NCBI RefSeq assembly: GCF_006715085.1
Contig: NZ_VFMM01000001.1
Span: forward strand, 2,480,001-2,544,000
Reading direction: 5' to 3'
Source of the DNA: Kribbella jejuensis
GTDB lineage: Bacteria > Actinomycetota > Actinomycetes > Propionibacteriales > Kribbellaceae
DNA length: 64,000 nucleotides
Under the pieces are notes generated by a model. The model searched no databases and was not told where the DNA came from. It saw only the letters and a program-made list of their open reading frames with translations. A program made the translations under genes and the position numbers. Below are positions 34,956 through 44,618 of the stretch, one piece after another (position 1 is the stretch's first letter; each line of letters starts with the position of its first letter).

Positions 34956-37261
34956 CAGTCGACCTCGCATTCTGCTCGCCTCGACAGGTACGCGGCCTGC
35001 GCCTCGTCGTACGCCTGCCGCGCGGCCTCCCGCTCGCTCTCCCGGATGAAGCCGGACTTCGCTTTCCACAGCTGGTCGACGGAGTCGTGCAACCACTGCG
35101 CACTACGCCTGGACGCGCGGATCGGCCGACCACCGACCTCGAGGAAGATCGGCTGCGTGTGCACGCTGCGCAGAATCCGCACCGCGAGCCAGGACGACCG
35201 TTCCACCGTCACGTCGAAGGTCAGTTCCTGCTCGGTGCCATCGGCAACAATCTCCTGGGTCGCGACAGCGACCCCGTTCAGCACGACCTCGACCTCGACG
35301 GTCCGCGACGTACCGATCCGGGACCGTTCGAGATGCCAGCCCACCGGCGCGCTGTACACGGGACGGGTCGGCGGCGGGGCAGGCGGCTCCTCCGGCAACC
35401 AGGCAGCGACCGTCGCACTGACCCGGACCGGACCGGTGGCGTCCAACGGATGCTCGCGGCTGACGTCGCCGTCGACGGCCAGGTCGAACACATGACTCCG
35501 GCCGTCACCGAAGTACGACCCGTTCTCCCGCAGCCCGCTGATCCAGGCCTCGATCGCCTGCGGGCCGGTCGGCGGTTCGGCGAGTCGTACGTACGTGCGC
35601 CCGACGCCCGGGCCCTCGTCGTAGATGCACGGGTAGTCGGTCTCGCCGAGCATCAGCGTGCGGTAGCCGACGCTGAGCAGGTGGTACCAGATGTTCAGCT
35701 CGGCCGCGGGCGCGAACTCGGCACCGCACTGGAAGTCGGCCGCGCCGAGCGGTACGTCGACGATGATCTCGTTCGAGCCGATGCCCTGGAACGACGGCAC
35801 GACGTAGTTCGGCAGCTCCTCGGTGCCGACGCCGAGCCCGATCCCACAGTGCGCGTAGCCGACGAGGGCGTTCTGCTCCTTGGCCCAGCGCAGTACCGGC
35901 AGGTTCCAGGACGGCCAGTCCTCGATGACGCTCGTGCCCGGGTAGTCCTGATCGGTCAGACCGAGCAGGATCAGGTGGCCGGAGTGACTGGACGGGAATC
36001 CGGAAACCTCGAGGTCGTACCGTAAAGCGCTTTCGGCGTCGCGGTCGGTCGGCCGCGGAGTCCAGGTCATGCCCTGCGCGGCCTGCATCGGCGGGTCCTC
36101 GAGCTCCGCCGGCGGACTGATCGACGCACCGCTGAAGAACTGCTTCTGGTGGTAGTAACACGGCGCCCAGGTGAGCACGCTGCCGAGCCAGAGACCTTCG
36201 CCGCGAACATGCCGGATCATGGTTTCCGGCGTGACGCCTTCACTCGGGACGTTGTAGTGCGAGCACCCGCCGGCGTGGATGTGCGGGTCGCCGGAGTAGT
36301 ACCCACGGCTCGCCGGATCGACCCAGCGGTCGAGCGTGACCGCGATCCGCTCGGTGCCCGCGTCGACCTCCGTCGCGAACCGCACCGGGCGGTACTCGGG
36401 CCCGCGGATCGCGGTCACCTCGTACTGCCCCGCCGGCAGCGCGATCACTTCACCGGTCGCGCGGTACACGTGTTCCTGGAAGAACATGTCCGGCGCCAGC
36501 CGCATCGCCTTCGACGGGTACACACGTCCTTGCCCGTCCGTGACCGTGATCGCGGCCATGCAACTGCGGCCGTCGGGCTCGCGGATGTCGAGCTCGATCT
36601 GACGGGCCGGCGCACAGTCGAAGTCGAACGACGCGGAGTACGCGCGCAGCTCGAAGTTGGTCCGCATCCCGGCGAGTCCGAGCGACGTCCGGCTCAGGCT
36701 CCGGTGGTTGTGCTCGTCCGTTGCGAACAGCATCAATCCGCCCGCGCGGACACCGCTGTCCCGCGCGTACAGGCTGATCACCCGGTACTCGGTCTCGAAG
36801 CCGGACAGCGCATCGGGACCGGCGAGCTTCGCGTCCAGCCAGGCGTCCTTGATCCGCGGTACGACGGTCAACGTGTCGTGCAGCGCGATCCGTGCGGAGT
36901 GGCTCTCGTAGTCGATCAGGCCGTAGACGCCACCGTCCCCGGTGACGAGGTTCGCCTCGATCCGGTGTGGGTTGTCGACGCGCACCAGGAAGCTGCGCCA
37001 CCCGTGTTGCACGAGCCGCGGCGGAGCTGCGCCGGGCGCGGAGGTCGCGACACCTTGCTCGTCGATCGCGGTCTTCACCAGCACGAACGGCTCGAGCAAG
37101 GCATGCAGCTGGTCGCGGCGATCCGCCTCGCTCAGCTCACTGGTCTCCAGCTTCGACAGCTGGGCAACGAGGTCGTCGGGTAGTGGATCGCCGAGCTCCC
37201 GCAGTTTCCGGACGGCACGAAGCGCGGACGCGAACAACGGCTGCACTGGAGTCTCTGACAC
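34955..37261 (-). CDS. CehA/McbA-family metallohydrolase
   Basis: A 768-residue protein. A long N-terminal region (about 1-310), with a probable beta-sandwich, precedes a PHP/amidohydrolase-like domain that starts at GYYSGDPHIHAGG (His327, His329) and contains HSGHLILLGL, ALVGYAHCG and LMLGETDYPC, metal-ligand candidates. The C-terminus (about 600-768) has further beta domains and ends in a charged helix. Family members include carbamate (carbaryl) hydrolases, but the true substrate here is open. There is no signal peptide. It is followed by a coupled small CCGP protein. Confidence 0.82.
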   Translation of the reverse strand: MSETPVQPLFASALRAVRKLRELGDPLPDDLVAQLSKLETSELSEADRRDQLHALLEPFVLVKTAIDEQGVATSAPGAAPPRLVQHGWRSFLVRVDNPHRIEANLVTGDGGVYGLIDYESHSARIALHDTLTVVPRIKDAWLDAKLAGPDALSGFETEYRVISLYARDSGVRAGGLMLFATDEHNHRSLSRTSLGLAGMRTNFELRAYSASFDFDCAPARQIELDIREPDGRSCMAAITVTDGQGRVYPSKAMRLAPDMFFQEHVYRATGEVIALPAGQYEVTAIRGPEYRPVRFATEVDAGTERIAVTLDRWVDPASRGYYSGDPHIHAGGCSHYNVPSEGVTPETMIRHVRGEGLWLGSVLTWAPCYYHQKQFFSGASISPPAELEDPPMQAAQGMTWTPRPTDRDAESALRYDLEVSGFPSSHSGHLILLGLTDQDYPGTSVIEDWPSWNLPVLRWAKEQNALVGYAHCGIGLGVGTEELPNYVVPSFQGIGSNEIIVDVPLGAADFQCGAEFAPAAELNIWYHLLSVGYRTLMLGETDYPCIYDEGPGVGRTYVRLAEPPTGPQAIEAWISGLRENGSYFGDGRSHVFDLAVDGDVSREHPLDATGPVRVSATVAAWLPEEPPAPPPTRPVYSAPVGWHLERSRIGTSRTVEVEVVLNGVAVATQEIVADGTEQELTFDVTVERSSWLAVRILRSVHTQPIFLEVGGRPIRASRRSAQWLHDSVDQLWKAKSGFIRESEREAARQAYDEAQAAYLSRRAECEVD

Positions 37262-37309
37262 CGGGAACCTCCCTGATGGCGAGTTCCCCGCGACCCTATC
37301 CGGCGGGCG

Positions 37310-37864
37310 CTACTTCAGCACCTCGATTAATGCCGCCACGTCGGCACGGTCCAGGTCGCGAGCACCGATCAACGTCTGCATCAACAGGCCGTCGAGCGCC
37401 GCGACCAACAGTTGCGCCTTCTGCGGATCGGCGGTGAACGTACGGGCGATCTCGGTCAGCGGCTCCAGCCACGCGGCGGCGGTCTCCCGCAGCTCGGGCC
37501 GGCGAGCGGCGTACAGGTACAGCTCGTAGAGCGCGAGCGTCCGGCCACGTCGCCGTACGACGCTGTGCTCGATCAGCCGGGCCAGCTCATCGGCCGGGCG
37601 CGGGCCGAGCTCGCTACCGCGGCCGTGCAGCTCGACAGCCAGGTCCTCCGCGGCGGACTGCAGTGCCGCGGTGAGGAGAGCGTCCAGGGTCGGGAAGTGG
37701 TACGTGATCGAAGCGACCGAGACATCGGCTTCCGCGGCCACCACCCGATGGCTCACACCTGCGACTCCGTCGCGTTCGATCACCGTCAGCGTTGCCTTGA
37801 TCAGCTCGCTGCGGCGCTGCTCACCGCGCACGCGCCGCCCGTCGACACCCCTGCTGACCTGCAC
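37310..37864 (-). CDS. TetR family regulator
   Basis: A 184-residue regulator from GTG at 37864, with the [36 protein letters not shown]. The frame is open to 38167, but that stretch overlaps fbiC and is not TetR-like. It is divergent from fbiC, 91 bases apart, and precedes the CehA/McbA gene in the same direction (49-base gap), so it may control either side. Confidence 0.85.
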   Translation of the reverse strand: MQVSRGVDGRRVRGEQRRSELIKATLTVIERDGVAGVSHRVVAAEADVSVASITYHFPTLDALLTAALQSAAEDLAVELHGRGSELGPRPADELARLIEHSVVRRRGRTLALYELYLYAARRPELRETAAAWLEPLTEIARTFTADPQKAQLLVAALDGLLMQTLIGARDLDRADVAALIEVLK

Positions 37865-37941
37865 GAACAGCAAACTATCAGGACGTTTGTACGGATTGAT
37901 TTTGGTCCCCGGAAACGCGGGATCAACCGTTTTCCGCGACT

Positions 37942-37947
37942 TAGGCT
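37942..37947 (+). promoter_or_regulatory. Probable -10 element of a leaderless fbiC transcript
   Basis: TAGGCT (TANNNT) ends eight bases before the GTG start of fbiC. No ribosome binding site is seen between them, so a leaderless mRNA is likely. Confidence 0.45.
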
Positions 37948-37955
37948 CGGATTCC

Positions 37956-40511
37956 GTGGCCACCTCAGAACTCAGTACTGCGATGCGCCGCGCACTGAAG
38001 CGCGCGGCCGACGGCAAGACCCTCGACCCGGCGGAAGCGGAGGTGCTGCTCGCCGCGAGCGGCGACGCACTGACCGCGCTGATGGAGACCGCGGCCCGGG
38101 TCCGCGACCAGGGCCTGGCCGATGCCGGCCGCTCGGGCGTCGTCACGTACTCGAAGAAGGTCTTCATCCCGCTGACGCGGCTGTGCCGGGACCGGTGTCA
38201 CTACTGCACGTTCGCGACCACGCCCGGCCGGGTGCACGCGCCGTACCTGTCGCCCGACGAGGTGCTGGAGATCGCGCGCCAGGGCGCCGCGCTCGGATGC
38301 AAGGAAGCGCTGTTCACGTTGGGCGACGCGCCTGAGCAGCGCTGGGACGCGGCGCGGACCTGGCTGGAGGAGGCCGGGTACGACAGCACGCTCGACTACG
38401 TCCGCGCGATGGCGATCCGGGTACTCGAGGAGACCGGGTTGCTGCCGCACCTGAACCCGGGCGTGATGTCGTGGCAGGACCTGCAGCGGTTGAAGCCGGT
38501 CGCGCCGAGCATGGGCATGATGCTCGAGACCACGTCCCGGCGGCTGTTCGAGGAGAAGGGCCAGCCGCACTTCGGGTCACCGGACAAGGACCCGACCGTC
38601 CGGCTGCGGGTACTCGAGGACGCCGGCCGCTCGAACGTACCGTTCACCACCGGGCTGCTGATCGGGATCGGGGAGACCCTGGCGGAGCGGTCGGAATCGA
38701 TCTTCGCGCTGCGGAAGATCGCGCGGCAGTACAACGGCATCCAGGAAGTGATCATCCAGGGCTTCCGGGTGAAGCCGGACACCGCGATGCGCAACGACGA
38801 GGACGTACCGCTGGACGAGTGGCTGGCCGCGATCGCGGTGACGCGGGTCGTGCTCGGGCCGCGGGTCCGGATCCAGGCGCCGCCGAACCTGGTCGACCTC
38901 GCAGAGTGCCGCGCATTGCTCGACGCCGGCGTGGACGACTTCGGCGGGGTGTCTCCGCTGACCCCCGATCATGTGAACCCCGAGCGTCCGTGGCCGCAGA
39001 TCGACGACCTCGCGAAGGTGACCGCCGACGCCGGTTTCGTCCTCCGCGAACGGCTGACGGCACATCCGGAGTACCTGCGCGAGCCGTGGCTCGACCCGCG
39101 CCTCATCTCGCACGTCGAGGCCCTCGTCGACCCGGCGACGGGTTTGGCGAACGAGTCCGCGATGCCGGTCGGTCTGCCCTGGCAGGAGCCGGACGGCGGC
39201 TGGGACAGCGTCGGCCGTACCGATCTCCACACCGCCATCGACACCGAAGGCCGCCGGACCGAGACCCGCTCGGACTTCGACGCCGCCTACGGCGACTGGG
39301 ACGTCCTCCGCGAGGATGTCGCAGCCCGCCGTGCCGCCGAAGCAGCAGACGCGTCCGCCGCCGACTCCACCTCTCCCGAGCGGATCTCCGCCGAGGTGAA
39401 GGCGGCGCTCGCCGCCGCGGAGCGGGATCCGGCGGGGTTGTCCGACGCTCAGGCGCTCACGCTGATGACTGTCACCGGGCCCGCGCTCGACGAGTTGGCG
39501 CGGATTGCCGATGAGTTGCGCAAGGCAACTGTTGGCGACGACGTCACCTACGTGGTGAACCGGAACATCAACTTCACCAACGTCTGCTACACCGGCTGCC
39601 GGTTCTGCGCGTTCGCCCAGCGCCGTACCGACGCCGACGCCTACTCGCTGTCGATGGACGAGGTCGGCCAGCGTGCCGAGGAAGCCTGGGTGATCGGCGC
39701 GACCGAGGTCTGCATGCAGGGCGGCATCCACCCCGACCTGCCCGGTACGGCGTACGCCGACCTGGTCCGCGCCGTGAAGGACCGGGTCCCGGACATGCAC
39801 GTACACGCCTACTCCCCGATGGAGATCGTGAACGGCTCGGTGCGTACCGGCCTGTCGATCGAGGAGTTCCTGATCTCGGTGAAGGAGGCCGGGCTGGACA
39901 GCATCCCCGGCACCGCGGCCGAGATCCTCGACGACGACGTCCGCTGGATCCTCACCAAGGGGAAGTTGCCGACGGCAAGCTGGATCGAGGTGATCAGCAC
40001 CGCGCACCGGGTCGGCCTGCCGTCCAGCTCGACGATGATGTACGGCCACGTGGACGCGCCGCACCACTGGGTGCAGCACCTGCGCACGATCGCCGCGGTC
40101 CAGGACCAGACCGGCGGCTTCACCGAGTTCGTGCTGCTGCCGTTCATCCACCAGAACTCGCCGATCTACCTCGCGGGCGTGGCCCGGCCGGGTCCGACGT
40201 ACGACGAGAACCGGGCCGTGCACGCGATGGCGCGGATCATGCTGCACGGGCGGATCGACAACATCCAGTGCTCCTGGGTGAAGCTCGGCGTCGACGGCTG
40301 CGTCGCGGTACTCAACGGTGGCGTGAACGACATCGGCGGCACATTGATGGAGGAGACCATCAGCCGGATGGCCGGCTCCAAGCACGGCAGCCGCAAGTCG
40401 ATCGCCGAGCTGACGGCGATGGCGGACGCCGCCGGCCGCCCGGCGCGGCAGCGCACCACCACGTACGGCGAGGTGCCGGCCCGTCCGGTGACGGAGCTCG
40501 AACTCGCCTGA
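37956..40511 (+). CDS. fbiC: FO synthase (two-domain CofG-CofH)
   Basis: FbiC makes the deazaflavin FO, the chromophore of coenzyme F420, from tyrosine and a pyrimidine precursor using two radical SAM reactions. The 851-residue product has both halves: CofG-type with CRDRCHYC (Cys77, Cys81, Cys84) and CofH-type with CYTGCRFC (Cys544, Cys548, Cys551). The spacing and length match fused actinobacterial FbiC. The start is GTG at 37956, and the promoter may be leaderless. A TetR regulator is divergent. The fused form argues for F420 use in this organism. Confidence 0.96.
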   Translation: MATSELSTAMRRALKRAADGKTLDPAEAEVLLAASGDALTALMETAARVRDQGLADAGRSGVVTYSKKVFIPLTRLCRDRCHYCTFATTPGRVHAPYLSPDEVLEIARQGAALGCKEALFTLGDAPEQRWDAARTWLEEAGYDSTLDYVRAMAIRVLEETGLLPHLNPGVMSWQDLQRLKPVAPSMGMMLETTSRRLFEEKGQPHFGSPDKDPTVRLRVLEDAGRSNVPFTTGLLIGIGETLAERSESIFALRKIARQYNGIQEVIIQGFRVKPDTAMRNDEDVPLDEWLAAIAVTRVVLGPRVRIQAPPNLVDLAECRALLDAGVDDFGGVSPLTPDHVNPERPWPQIDDLAKVTADAGFVLRERLTAHPEYLREPWLDPRLISHVEALVDPATGLANESAMPVGLPWQEPDGGWDSVGRTDLHTAIDTEGRRTETRSDFDAAYGDWDVLREDVAARRAAEAADASAADSTSPERISAEVKAALAAAERDPAGLSDAQALTLMTVTGPALDELARIADELRKATVGDDVTYVVNRNINFTNVCYTGCRFCAFAQRRTDADAYSLSMDEVGQRAEEAWVIGATEVCMQGGIHPDLPGTAYADLVRAVKDRVPDMHVHAYSPMEIVNGSVRTGLSIEEFLISVKEAGLDSIPGTAAEILDDDVRWILTKGKLPTASWIEVISTAHRVGLPSSSTMMYGHVDAPHHWVQHLRTIAAVQDQTGGFTEFVLLPFIHQNSPIYLAGVARPGPTYDENRAVHAMARIMLHGRIDNIQCSWVKLGVDGCVAVLNGGVNDIGGTLMEETISRMAGSKHGSRKSIAELTAMADAAGRPARQRTTTYGEVPARPVTELELA

Positions 40512-40532
40512 CCCTCGTCCCTCCCGAAGGCA

Positions 40533-40949
40533 TTACTTGACCGGATCGAGGTCCACTGCTCGGGTACGGCGCCGGTTGCCGACGCGGTGCCCGAGCACGA
40601 CGAGCAGGTTGCCGACGATGTAGATCCCGCCGGTCACCGCGAGGTACCCGAACGGGAGCCGGTCCGGGTCGGCCGGGAAGGCCTGGTGGCTGTCGCCCAC
40701 CCAGGCCCTGAGCAGGTAGAGCGTCTGGAACGTGAAGCAGTAGGCGAAGATCGCAATGTACGCGACGTGCGCGGCGAGCCGGTTCCGCAGGAAGAAACCG
40801 AGCGGAAAGGCGAACAGGACGGTAGCGATGGCGATCACGGGAATCCCCTCCTCGATGAGTTGATCCCGCCACGATCGCCGCGCGACCCGGTCCGTGGCAT
40901 CGGTGCTGTCGCCGGACTTCGTTCCGGGCCGGCCATTACGTGCTGGCAC
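40533..40949 (-). CDS. Small membrane protein, four segments
   Basis: This encodes 138 residues. A charged N-terminus (about 1-32) is followed by hydrophobic segments at about 35-54, 60-80 and 102-119, then a basic tail ending DLDPVK. GTG start at 40949. It is divergent from the histidine kinase gene across a 31-base gap, so it may be connected with that system. No family recognised. Confidence 0.65.
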   Translation of the reverse strand: MPARNGRPGTKSGDSTDATDRVARRSWRDQLIEEGIPVIAIATVLFAFPLGFFLRNRLAAHVAYIAIFAYCFTFQTLYLLRAWVGDSHQAFPADPDRLPFGYLAVTGGIYIVGNLLVVLGHRVGNRRRTRAVDLDPVK

Positions 40950-40980
40950 GGGTGCGCGGGCGGCGGTTCGCGGTCATCAT

Positions 40981-42912
40981 GTGGTTGTGCTCCGGCCTCG
41001 GCGTCTGGTCGTCGCCGCGACGGCCGTGTTCGTCGCGGCAGCCGCCGTACGCGCGCTACTCGCCTACGGACCGCCCTCGGTCGGCTCACCGGCTGATTGG
41101 CCTACGTCGACGGCCCTGCTGTTGCCGTCCTTGCTGCTCGGCTGGCTGATCGCGGTCCGGGTTCCGACGAGCCCGATCGGCCCGGCGCTGGCCCTGACGG
41201 CGACCGTGCCGTCCGTCGTCTTCACCGTGGAGGACTGGGGAACAACCGTGCGCACCGGCCACCCCTGGCCCGCAGCACGCGTGGTCGACGTGGTCGGTGC
41301 AGGCGCTTGGGCCTGGCTGTTCCTGGGGTTCGTGACGTTGGTGCTGCTGTTCCCGGACGGCCTGCTGCCCGGCCGCCGTTGGAGGGTGCTGTGGGTGGCG
41401 GTGCCGTTCTCCGCCGCCCTCGTGAACTTCACGGTCTCCTCGGACCCGTCGGAGGGCCGGTTCCCGATTCGGCTGCCCGAACCACTGCGGGTCGCGTTGA
41501 TCGTCACGGCGTTCGCGACCTTCCTGGGCGTTCTGCTCGCGGCCGCGTCGAGCCTTGTCGTGCGGTACCACCGGGGTGATCGGCTCACCCGGCAGCGGCT
41601 GCGCTGGCTGATGGCGGCGGCCGTCGCCGTACCGCTGCTGCTCGGCGCGAGTTGGTTGGCGACTGCGCTCGGTGCCCCGGGAGTCGTTGCCTACACAGGC
41701 TTCCTGGTCGCGATGCTGTTCGTGGTCCCCGGCGCGATCGCGGCGGCGATCCTGCGGCACGACCTGTTCGACATCGACCGGCTGCTCGGCGCGACGGTCA
41801 GCTGGATCGTGACGACGCTGCTCTCGGCAGGCGTGTTCGCGGCGGTGGTCCTCGTCGTCGGCGGATACTTCCCGGATCGGGTCGGCATCACCACCGCGGC
41901 CTTCGTCACGGCGCTCGTACTGCTCCCGCTCTACCAGTGGATCCACCGCGCGGCCGGACGGCTGGTCGACCCGGACCGTACGGTCGCGCTCGAACGGATC
42001 CGCGCGTTCGTCCGCAGGGTCCGCGACGGCCAGGCCGAGCCGGAGCAGATCGAGTCGGTACTGCGTTCCGCCCTCGACGACCCCGCGCTCCGCGTGCTGC
42101 TCCGCCGCCCCGGCGCCGACCTCGCCGTACCGGACGGTGCGATCCCGTTGCAGACCGGCGATTCCGTAGTCGGCGCGCTGGTCCTCGGTACGACGTCCGC
42201 GCGCCGGATCCGGCGCGCGCGGGAGGCCGCGGTCGAGGCCCGGCTGCCGATCGAGGTCAGCCGGCTGCGGCTGGAGCTCCAGGAGGCGCTGGCCGAGATT
42301 CGGACCAGTCGGTCCCGGTTGATGGACGAGGTGAACGCGGAGCGGCAGCGGCTGGAGCGCGACCTGCACGACGGCGCGCAGCAGCGGCTGATCGCGATCG
42401 GCATGCGGCTGCGGTCCGTGCAGTACCACCTTTCGCCCGGTGTTTCGGCGTACCGGGAGCTCGACGAGGTCGTGGAGACGCTCGAGGACACGGTCGCCGA
42501 GTTGCGGCGGATCGCGCATGGCGTGCGGCCGAGCCGGCTCGACGACGGGCTCGCGGTCGCGCTGCGGCACCTCGTCGCGGACAGCACGGTGCCGGTCGAC
42601 CTCGTCGTACCCGAGGTCGACGTCGGCGAGAACGCGGCGACGGCGGTGTACTTCACTGTGGGCGAGGCGATCGCGAACGCGCTCAAGCACGCGCGCGCGA
42701 CCCGGATCTCGATCGCGGTCGGCGTGACGGACCAGGTACTGCGGGCCGTGGTCCGCGACGACGGGGTCGGCGGCGCCTCCGAAGGGTTCGGGCTGACGTC
42801 GCTGCGGGACCGGGTCGCGTCGGCCGGCGGAGCGTTCACCGTGGACAGCCCGCCCGGCGCCGGTACCTCGATCACCGTCGAGATCCCGCTGGAGCTCCCG
42901 TGCGCATCGTGA
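40981..42912 (+). CDS. Membrane sensor histidine kinase (NarL/LytS-like, HisKA_3)
   Basis: A 643-residue kinase from GTG 40981 (a GTG two codons later is possible). About eight hydrophobic segments occupy the first 320 residues. A GAF-like linker follows, then the dimerisation helix LERDLHDGAQQRLIAIGMRL with phospho-acceptor His463. The catalytic domain has GEAIANALKHARATRISI, DDGVGG and GFGLTSLRDRV. Its stop overlaps the response regulator start, so the pair forms one signalling unit. The stimulus is not evident; the many membrane segments suggest sensing within the membrane. Confidence 0.9.
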   Translation: MVVLRPRRLVVAATAVFVAAAAVRALLAYGPPSVGSPADWPTSTALLLPSLLLGWLIAVRVPTSPIGPALALTATVPSVVFTVEDWGTTVRTGHPWPAARVVDVVGAGAWAWLFLGFVTLVLLFPDGLLPGRRWRVLWVAVPFSAALVNFTVSSDPSEGRFPIRLPEPLRVALIVTAFATFLGVLLAAASSLVVRYHRGDRLTRQRLRWLMAAAVAVPLLLGASWLATALGAPGVVAYTGFLVAMLFVVPGAIAAAILRHDLFDIDRLLGATVSWIVTTLLSAGVFAAVVLVVGGYFPDRVGITTAAFVTALVLLPLYQWIHRAAGRLVDPDRTVALERIRAFVRRVRDGQAEPEQIESVLRSALDDPALRVLLRRPGADLAVPDGAIPLQTGDSVVGALVLGTTSARRIRRAREAAVEARLPIEVSRLRLELQEALAEIRTSRSRLMDEVNAERQRLERDLHDGAQQRLIAIGMRLRSVQYHLSPGVSAYRELDEVVETLEDTVAELRRIAHGVRPSRLDDGLAVALRHLVADSTVPVDLVVPEVDVGENAATAVYFTVGEAIANALKHARATRISIAVGVTDQVLRAVVRDDGVGGASEGFGLTSLRDRVASAGGAFTVDSPPGAGTSITVEIPLELPCAS

Positions 42913-43538
42913 TCGGCGAGGATTCCGCCTTGTTCCGCGAGGGTCTGCGCCGGCTGCTGACCGAGAACGGCCACGACGTCGCCGGTACGGCGGAATCGGC
43001 CGACACGCTCCTCGACGTCGTCCGCGCGGTGGACCCGGACCTGACGATCATCGACGTCCGGATGCCGCCGACGATGACCGACGACGGCGCCCGGGCCGCG
43101 GTCACGCTCCGTGCGGAGCGGCCGGACCGGCCGATCCTGATGCTGTCGCAGCACATCGAGACCCGGCACGTGGTCGAACTGGTCGGCACCGGCGGGTTCG
43201 GGTACCTGCTGAAGGACCGGGTGCTGCGGGTCGGGGACTTCCTGGACGCGATGCGCCGGGTGCTGGACGGTGGGTCCGCGCTCGACCCGGAGATCGTCGC
43301 CGCGCTGGTGACGCCGACCCGGGCCGGCGATCCGCTGTCCGCGTTGTCGGCGCGCGAACGCGAGGTGCTGGCGCTGGTCGCGGAGGGCCGCTCGAACAGC
43401 GCGATCGCGGCACGGCTGGTGCTCGCCGAGCGGACCGTCGAGAGTCACATGCGGAGCATCTTCCAGAAACTCCGGATCGACGACGCCCCCGACACGCACC
43501 GCCGGGTGCTCGCAGTCCTTACCCAGTTGAGATCTTGA
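42900..43538 (+). CDS. NarL/LuxR-type response regulator
   Basis: A 212-residue regulator with an N-terminal receiver (acidic Glu7/Asp8, phospho-acceptor Asp52 in IIDVRMPP, a lysine in YLLKD) and a C-terminal LuxR-type HTH (LSAREREVLALVAEGRSNSAIAARLVLAERTVESHM). The GTG start at 42900 overlaps the kinase end by 13 bases. No operator is recognisable in the sequence, and the target genes are unknown; the divergent small membrane gene is a candidate. Confidence 0.9.
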   Translation: MRIVIGEDSALFREGLRRLLTENGHDVAGTAESADTLLDVVRAVDPDLTIIDVRMPPTMTDDGARAAVTLRAERPDRPILMLSQHIETRHVVELVGTGGFGYLLKDRVLRVGDFLDAMRRVLDGGSALDPEIVAALVTPTRAGDPLSALSAREREVLALVAEGRSNSAIAARLVLAERTVESHMRSIFQKLRIDDAPDTHRRVLAVLTQLRS

Positions 43539-43826
43539 CGAGTGGTTAGTTGTTGCGACAGGCAACATTTGCACGGACAGTCAGGAAAGTCTTACTGAGC
43601 GTTGCTTACTTCAAAGGCAATGCAAATGTTTGAACCGGAGGATTCCCGGTACGCGGGGCCGCATGACAGGTTTCTGTTGTCGGCGACGGACGGGTCGCCG
43701 GCACAGGGTCCAGGTGGTTCCCGATGCACTTCCGTCCGCGACCGGACTGTACCTCCCCTGCCGGCCGCGGAATGGGTCTCGGGACCGCCCTCCTTCGGGC
43801 CACTGCCCTCTCGGGGCAACAGCAGG

Positions 43827-43895
43827 GCGCCGGCCGTGTTCGGTCGGGCGTTGGTCGCCAGTGAGGTGGCGACCAACGCCCGGCACGGCCGGCGC
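43827..43895. repeat. Large nested hairpin (28 paired bases)
   Basis: The inner arms of 16 bases (43845-43860, CGGGCGTTGGTCGCCA, and 43867-43882) are perfect around a 6-base loop. The outer arms of 12 bases (43827-43838 and 43884-43895, GCGCCGGCCGTG) are also perfect. A 6-base/1-base internal loop separates them. Confidence 0.75.
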
Positions 43896-43906
43896 TTCTT
43901 ATTGAG

Positions 43907-43954
43907 ACCGCCCCTCCGTACTGGTGCTGCTGGGGACCAGTACGGCGGGGCGGT
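43907..43954. terminator. Hairpin downstream of the acidic hypothetical gene
   Basis: ACCGCCCC (43907-43914) plus CCGTACTGGT (43916-43925) pair with ACCAGTACGG (43936-43945) plus GGGGCGGT (43947-43954), with one mismatch. It lies 38 bases past the stop of the minus-strand gene at 43992 and is probably its terminator. Confidence 0.6.
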
Positions 43955-43991
43955 TCTCGTTGCTACAGGTTCAGTAGGGGTCAGTAGGGAG

Positions 43992-44618
43992 TCAGTAGGG
44001 GTAGGTGTCGTCGCGCCGGGTCGGATCCAGGTCCCAGAGCGAGAACTTGACCACCTTGTGCGACTCCTCGCCGCCGCCAGGGACCAGGCCGAACGACTCG
44101 TACTCCTTGGAGCCGACGCCGTCCAGGTAGCACAGCAGCTCGAACGCCGACTGCGCGTCCTCGATGTCGTCGATGACGTCCTCGTTCTGCGCCTCGTGCG
44201 CGCGGCTGCGGACGTACCGCACGAAGGCGTCCGGGTCGGTGACGACGTAGTCGTACCGCGCCTGGTAGCTGAGCCGCAGCCCGTTCTCGGGCAGCAGCGG
44301 CTCCTCCAGTTCGTCGAGGTCGTCCAGCGCGTTGCCCTCGACGATCTCCCGGTAGTCCGCCGGGTCGTCGAAGTCGTCCGGCCCGAGCGGCAGGTCGTCC
44401 AGCTCGTCGGGGTCGTAGGAGTCGATCCCGAGGAAGATGTCACCCCAGCCACGCTCGTGCACCGCGTCCGCGAGCGCCCGAGCCTGCACCCGGACGTTCT
44501 CGATCGCGCCGGTCGCCCGCAGATCATGCAGATCCAAAGCGTCAGCCTGCTCCAGCAACACCCTTGCAAGCTCCCGAGCGGCCTCCGCCGCCGACACCGG
44601 TTCGATCGACTCACTCAT
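43992..44618 (-). CDS. Acidic hypothetical protein, 208 residues
   Basis: A strongly acidic product: DSYDPDELDDLPLGPDDFDDPADYREIVEGNALDDLDELEEP in the middle, with a helical N-terminus (AAEAARELARVLLEQADALDLHDL) and a C-terminal half with SYQARYDYVVTDPDAFVRYVRS. No signal peptide or membrane segment. The start ATG at 44618 overlaps the stop of the upstream acyl-CoA oxidase. No family recognised. Immediately after its stop the sequence CCCTACTGA is repeated, each copy carrying the same TGA. Confidence 0.75.
   Translation of the reverse strand: MSESIEPVSAAEAARELARVLLEQADALDLHDLRATGAIENVRVQARALADAVHERGWGDIFLGIDSYDPDELDDLPLGPDDFDDPADYREIVEGNALDDLDELEEPLLPENGLRLSYQARYDYVVTDPDAFVRYVRSRAHEAQNEDVIDDIEDAQSAFELLCYLDGVGSKEYESFGLVPGGGEESHKVVKFSLWDLDPTRRDDTYPY

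Larger units (their letters stand above)
43539..43991. other. 453-base gap with no supported gene; structured DNA
   Basis: No frame here has convincing coding character: the plus frame from 43620 has mixed third-position composition and runs on into the antisense of the next gene. Inverted 10-base arms AACATTTGCA (43564-43573) and TGCAAATGTT (43621-43630) flank an AT-rich core. Two large hairpins follow at 43827-43895 and 43907-43954. Known RNA consensus blocks (RNase P, tmRNA, SRP) were looked for by eye and not found. An unrecognised non-coding RNA or a terminator array is possible. Confidence 0.5.

Noticed and set aside
43539-43991. RNase P RNA, tmRNA or SRP RNA in the gap
   Set aside because: The length fits some of these, but the universally conserved sequence blocks and a tmRNA tag were not found.
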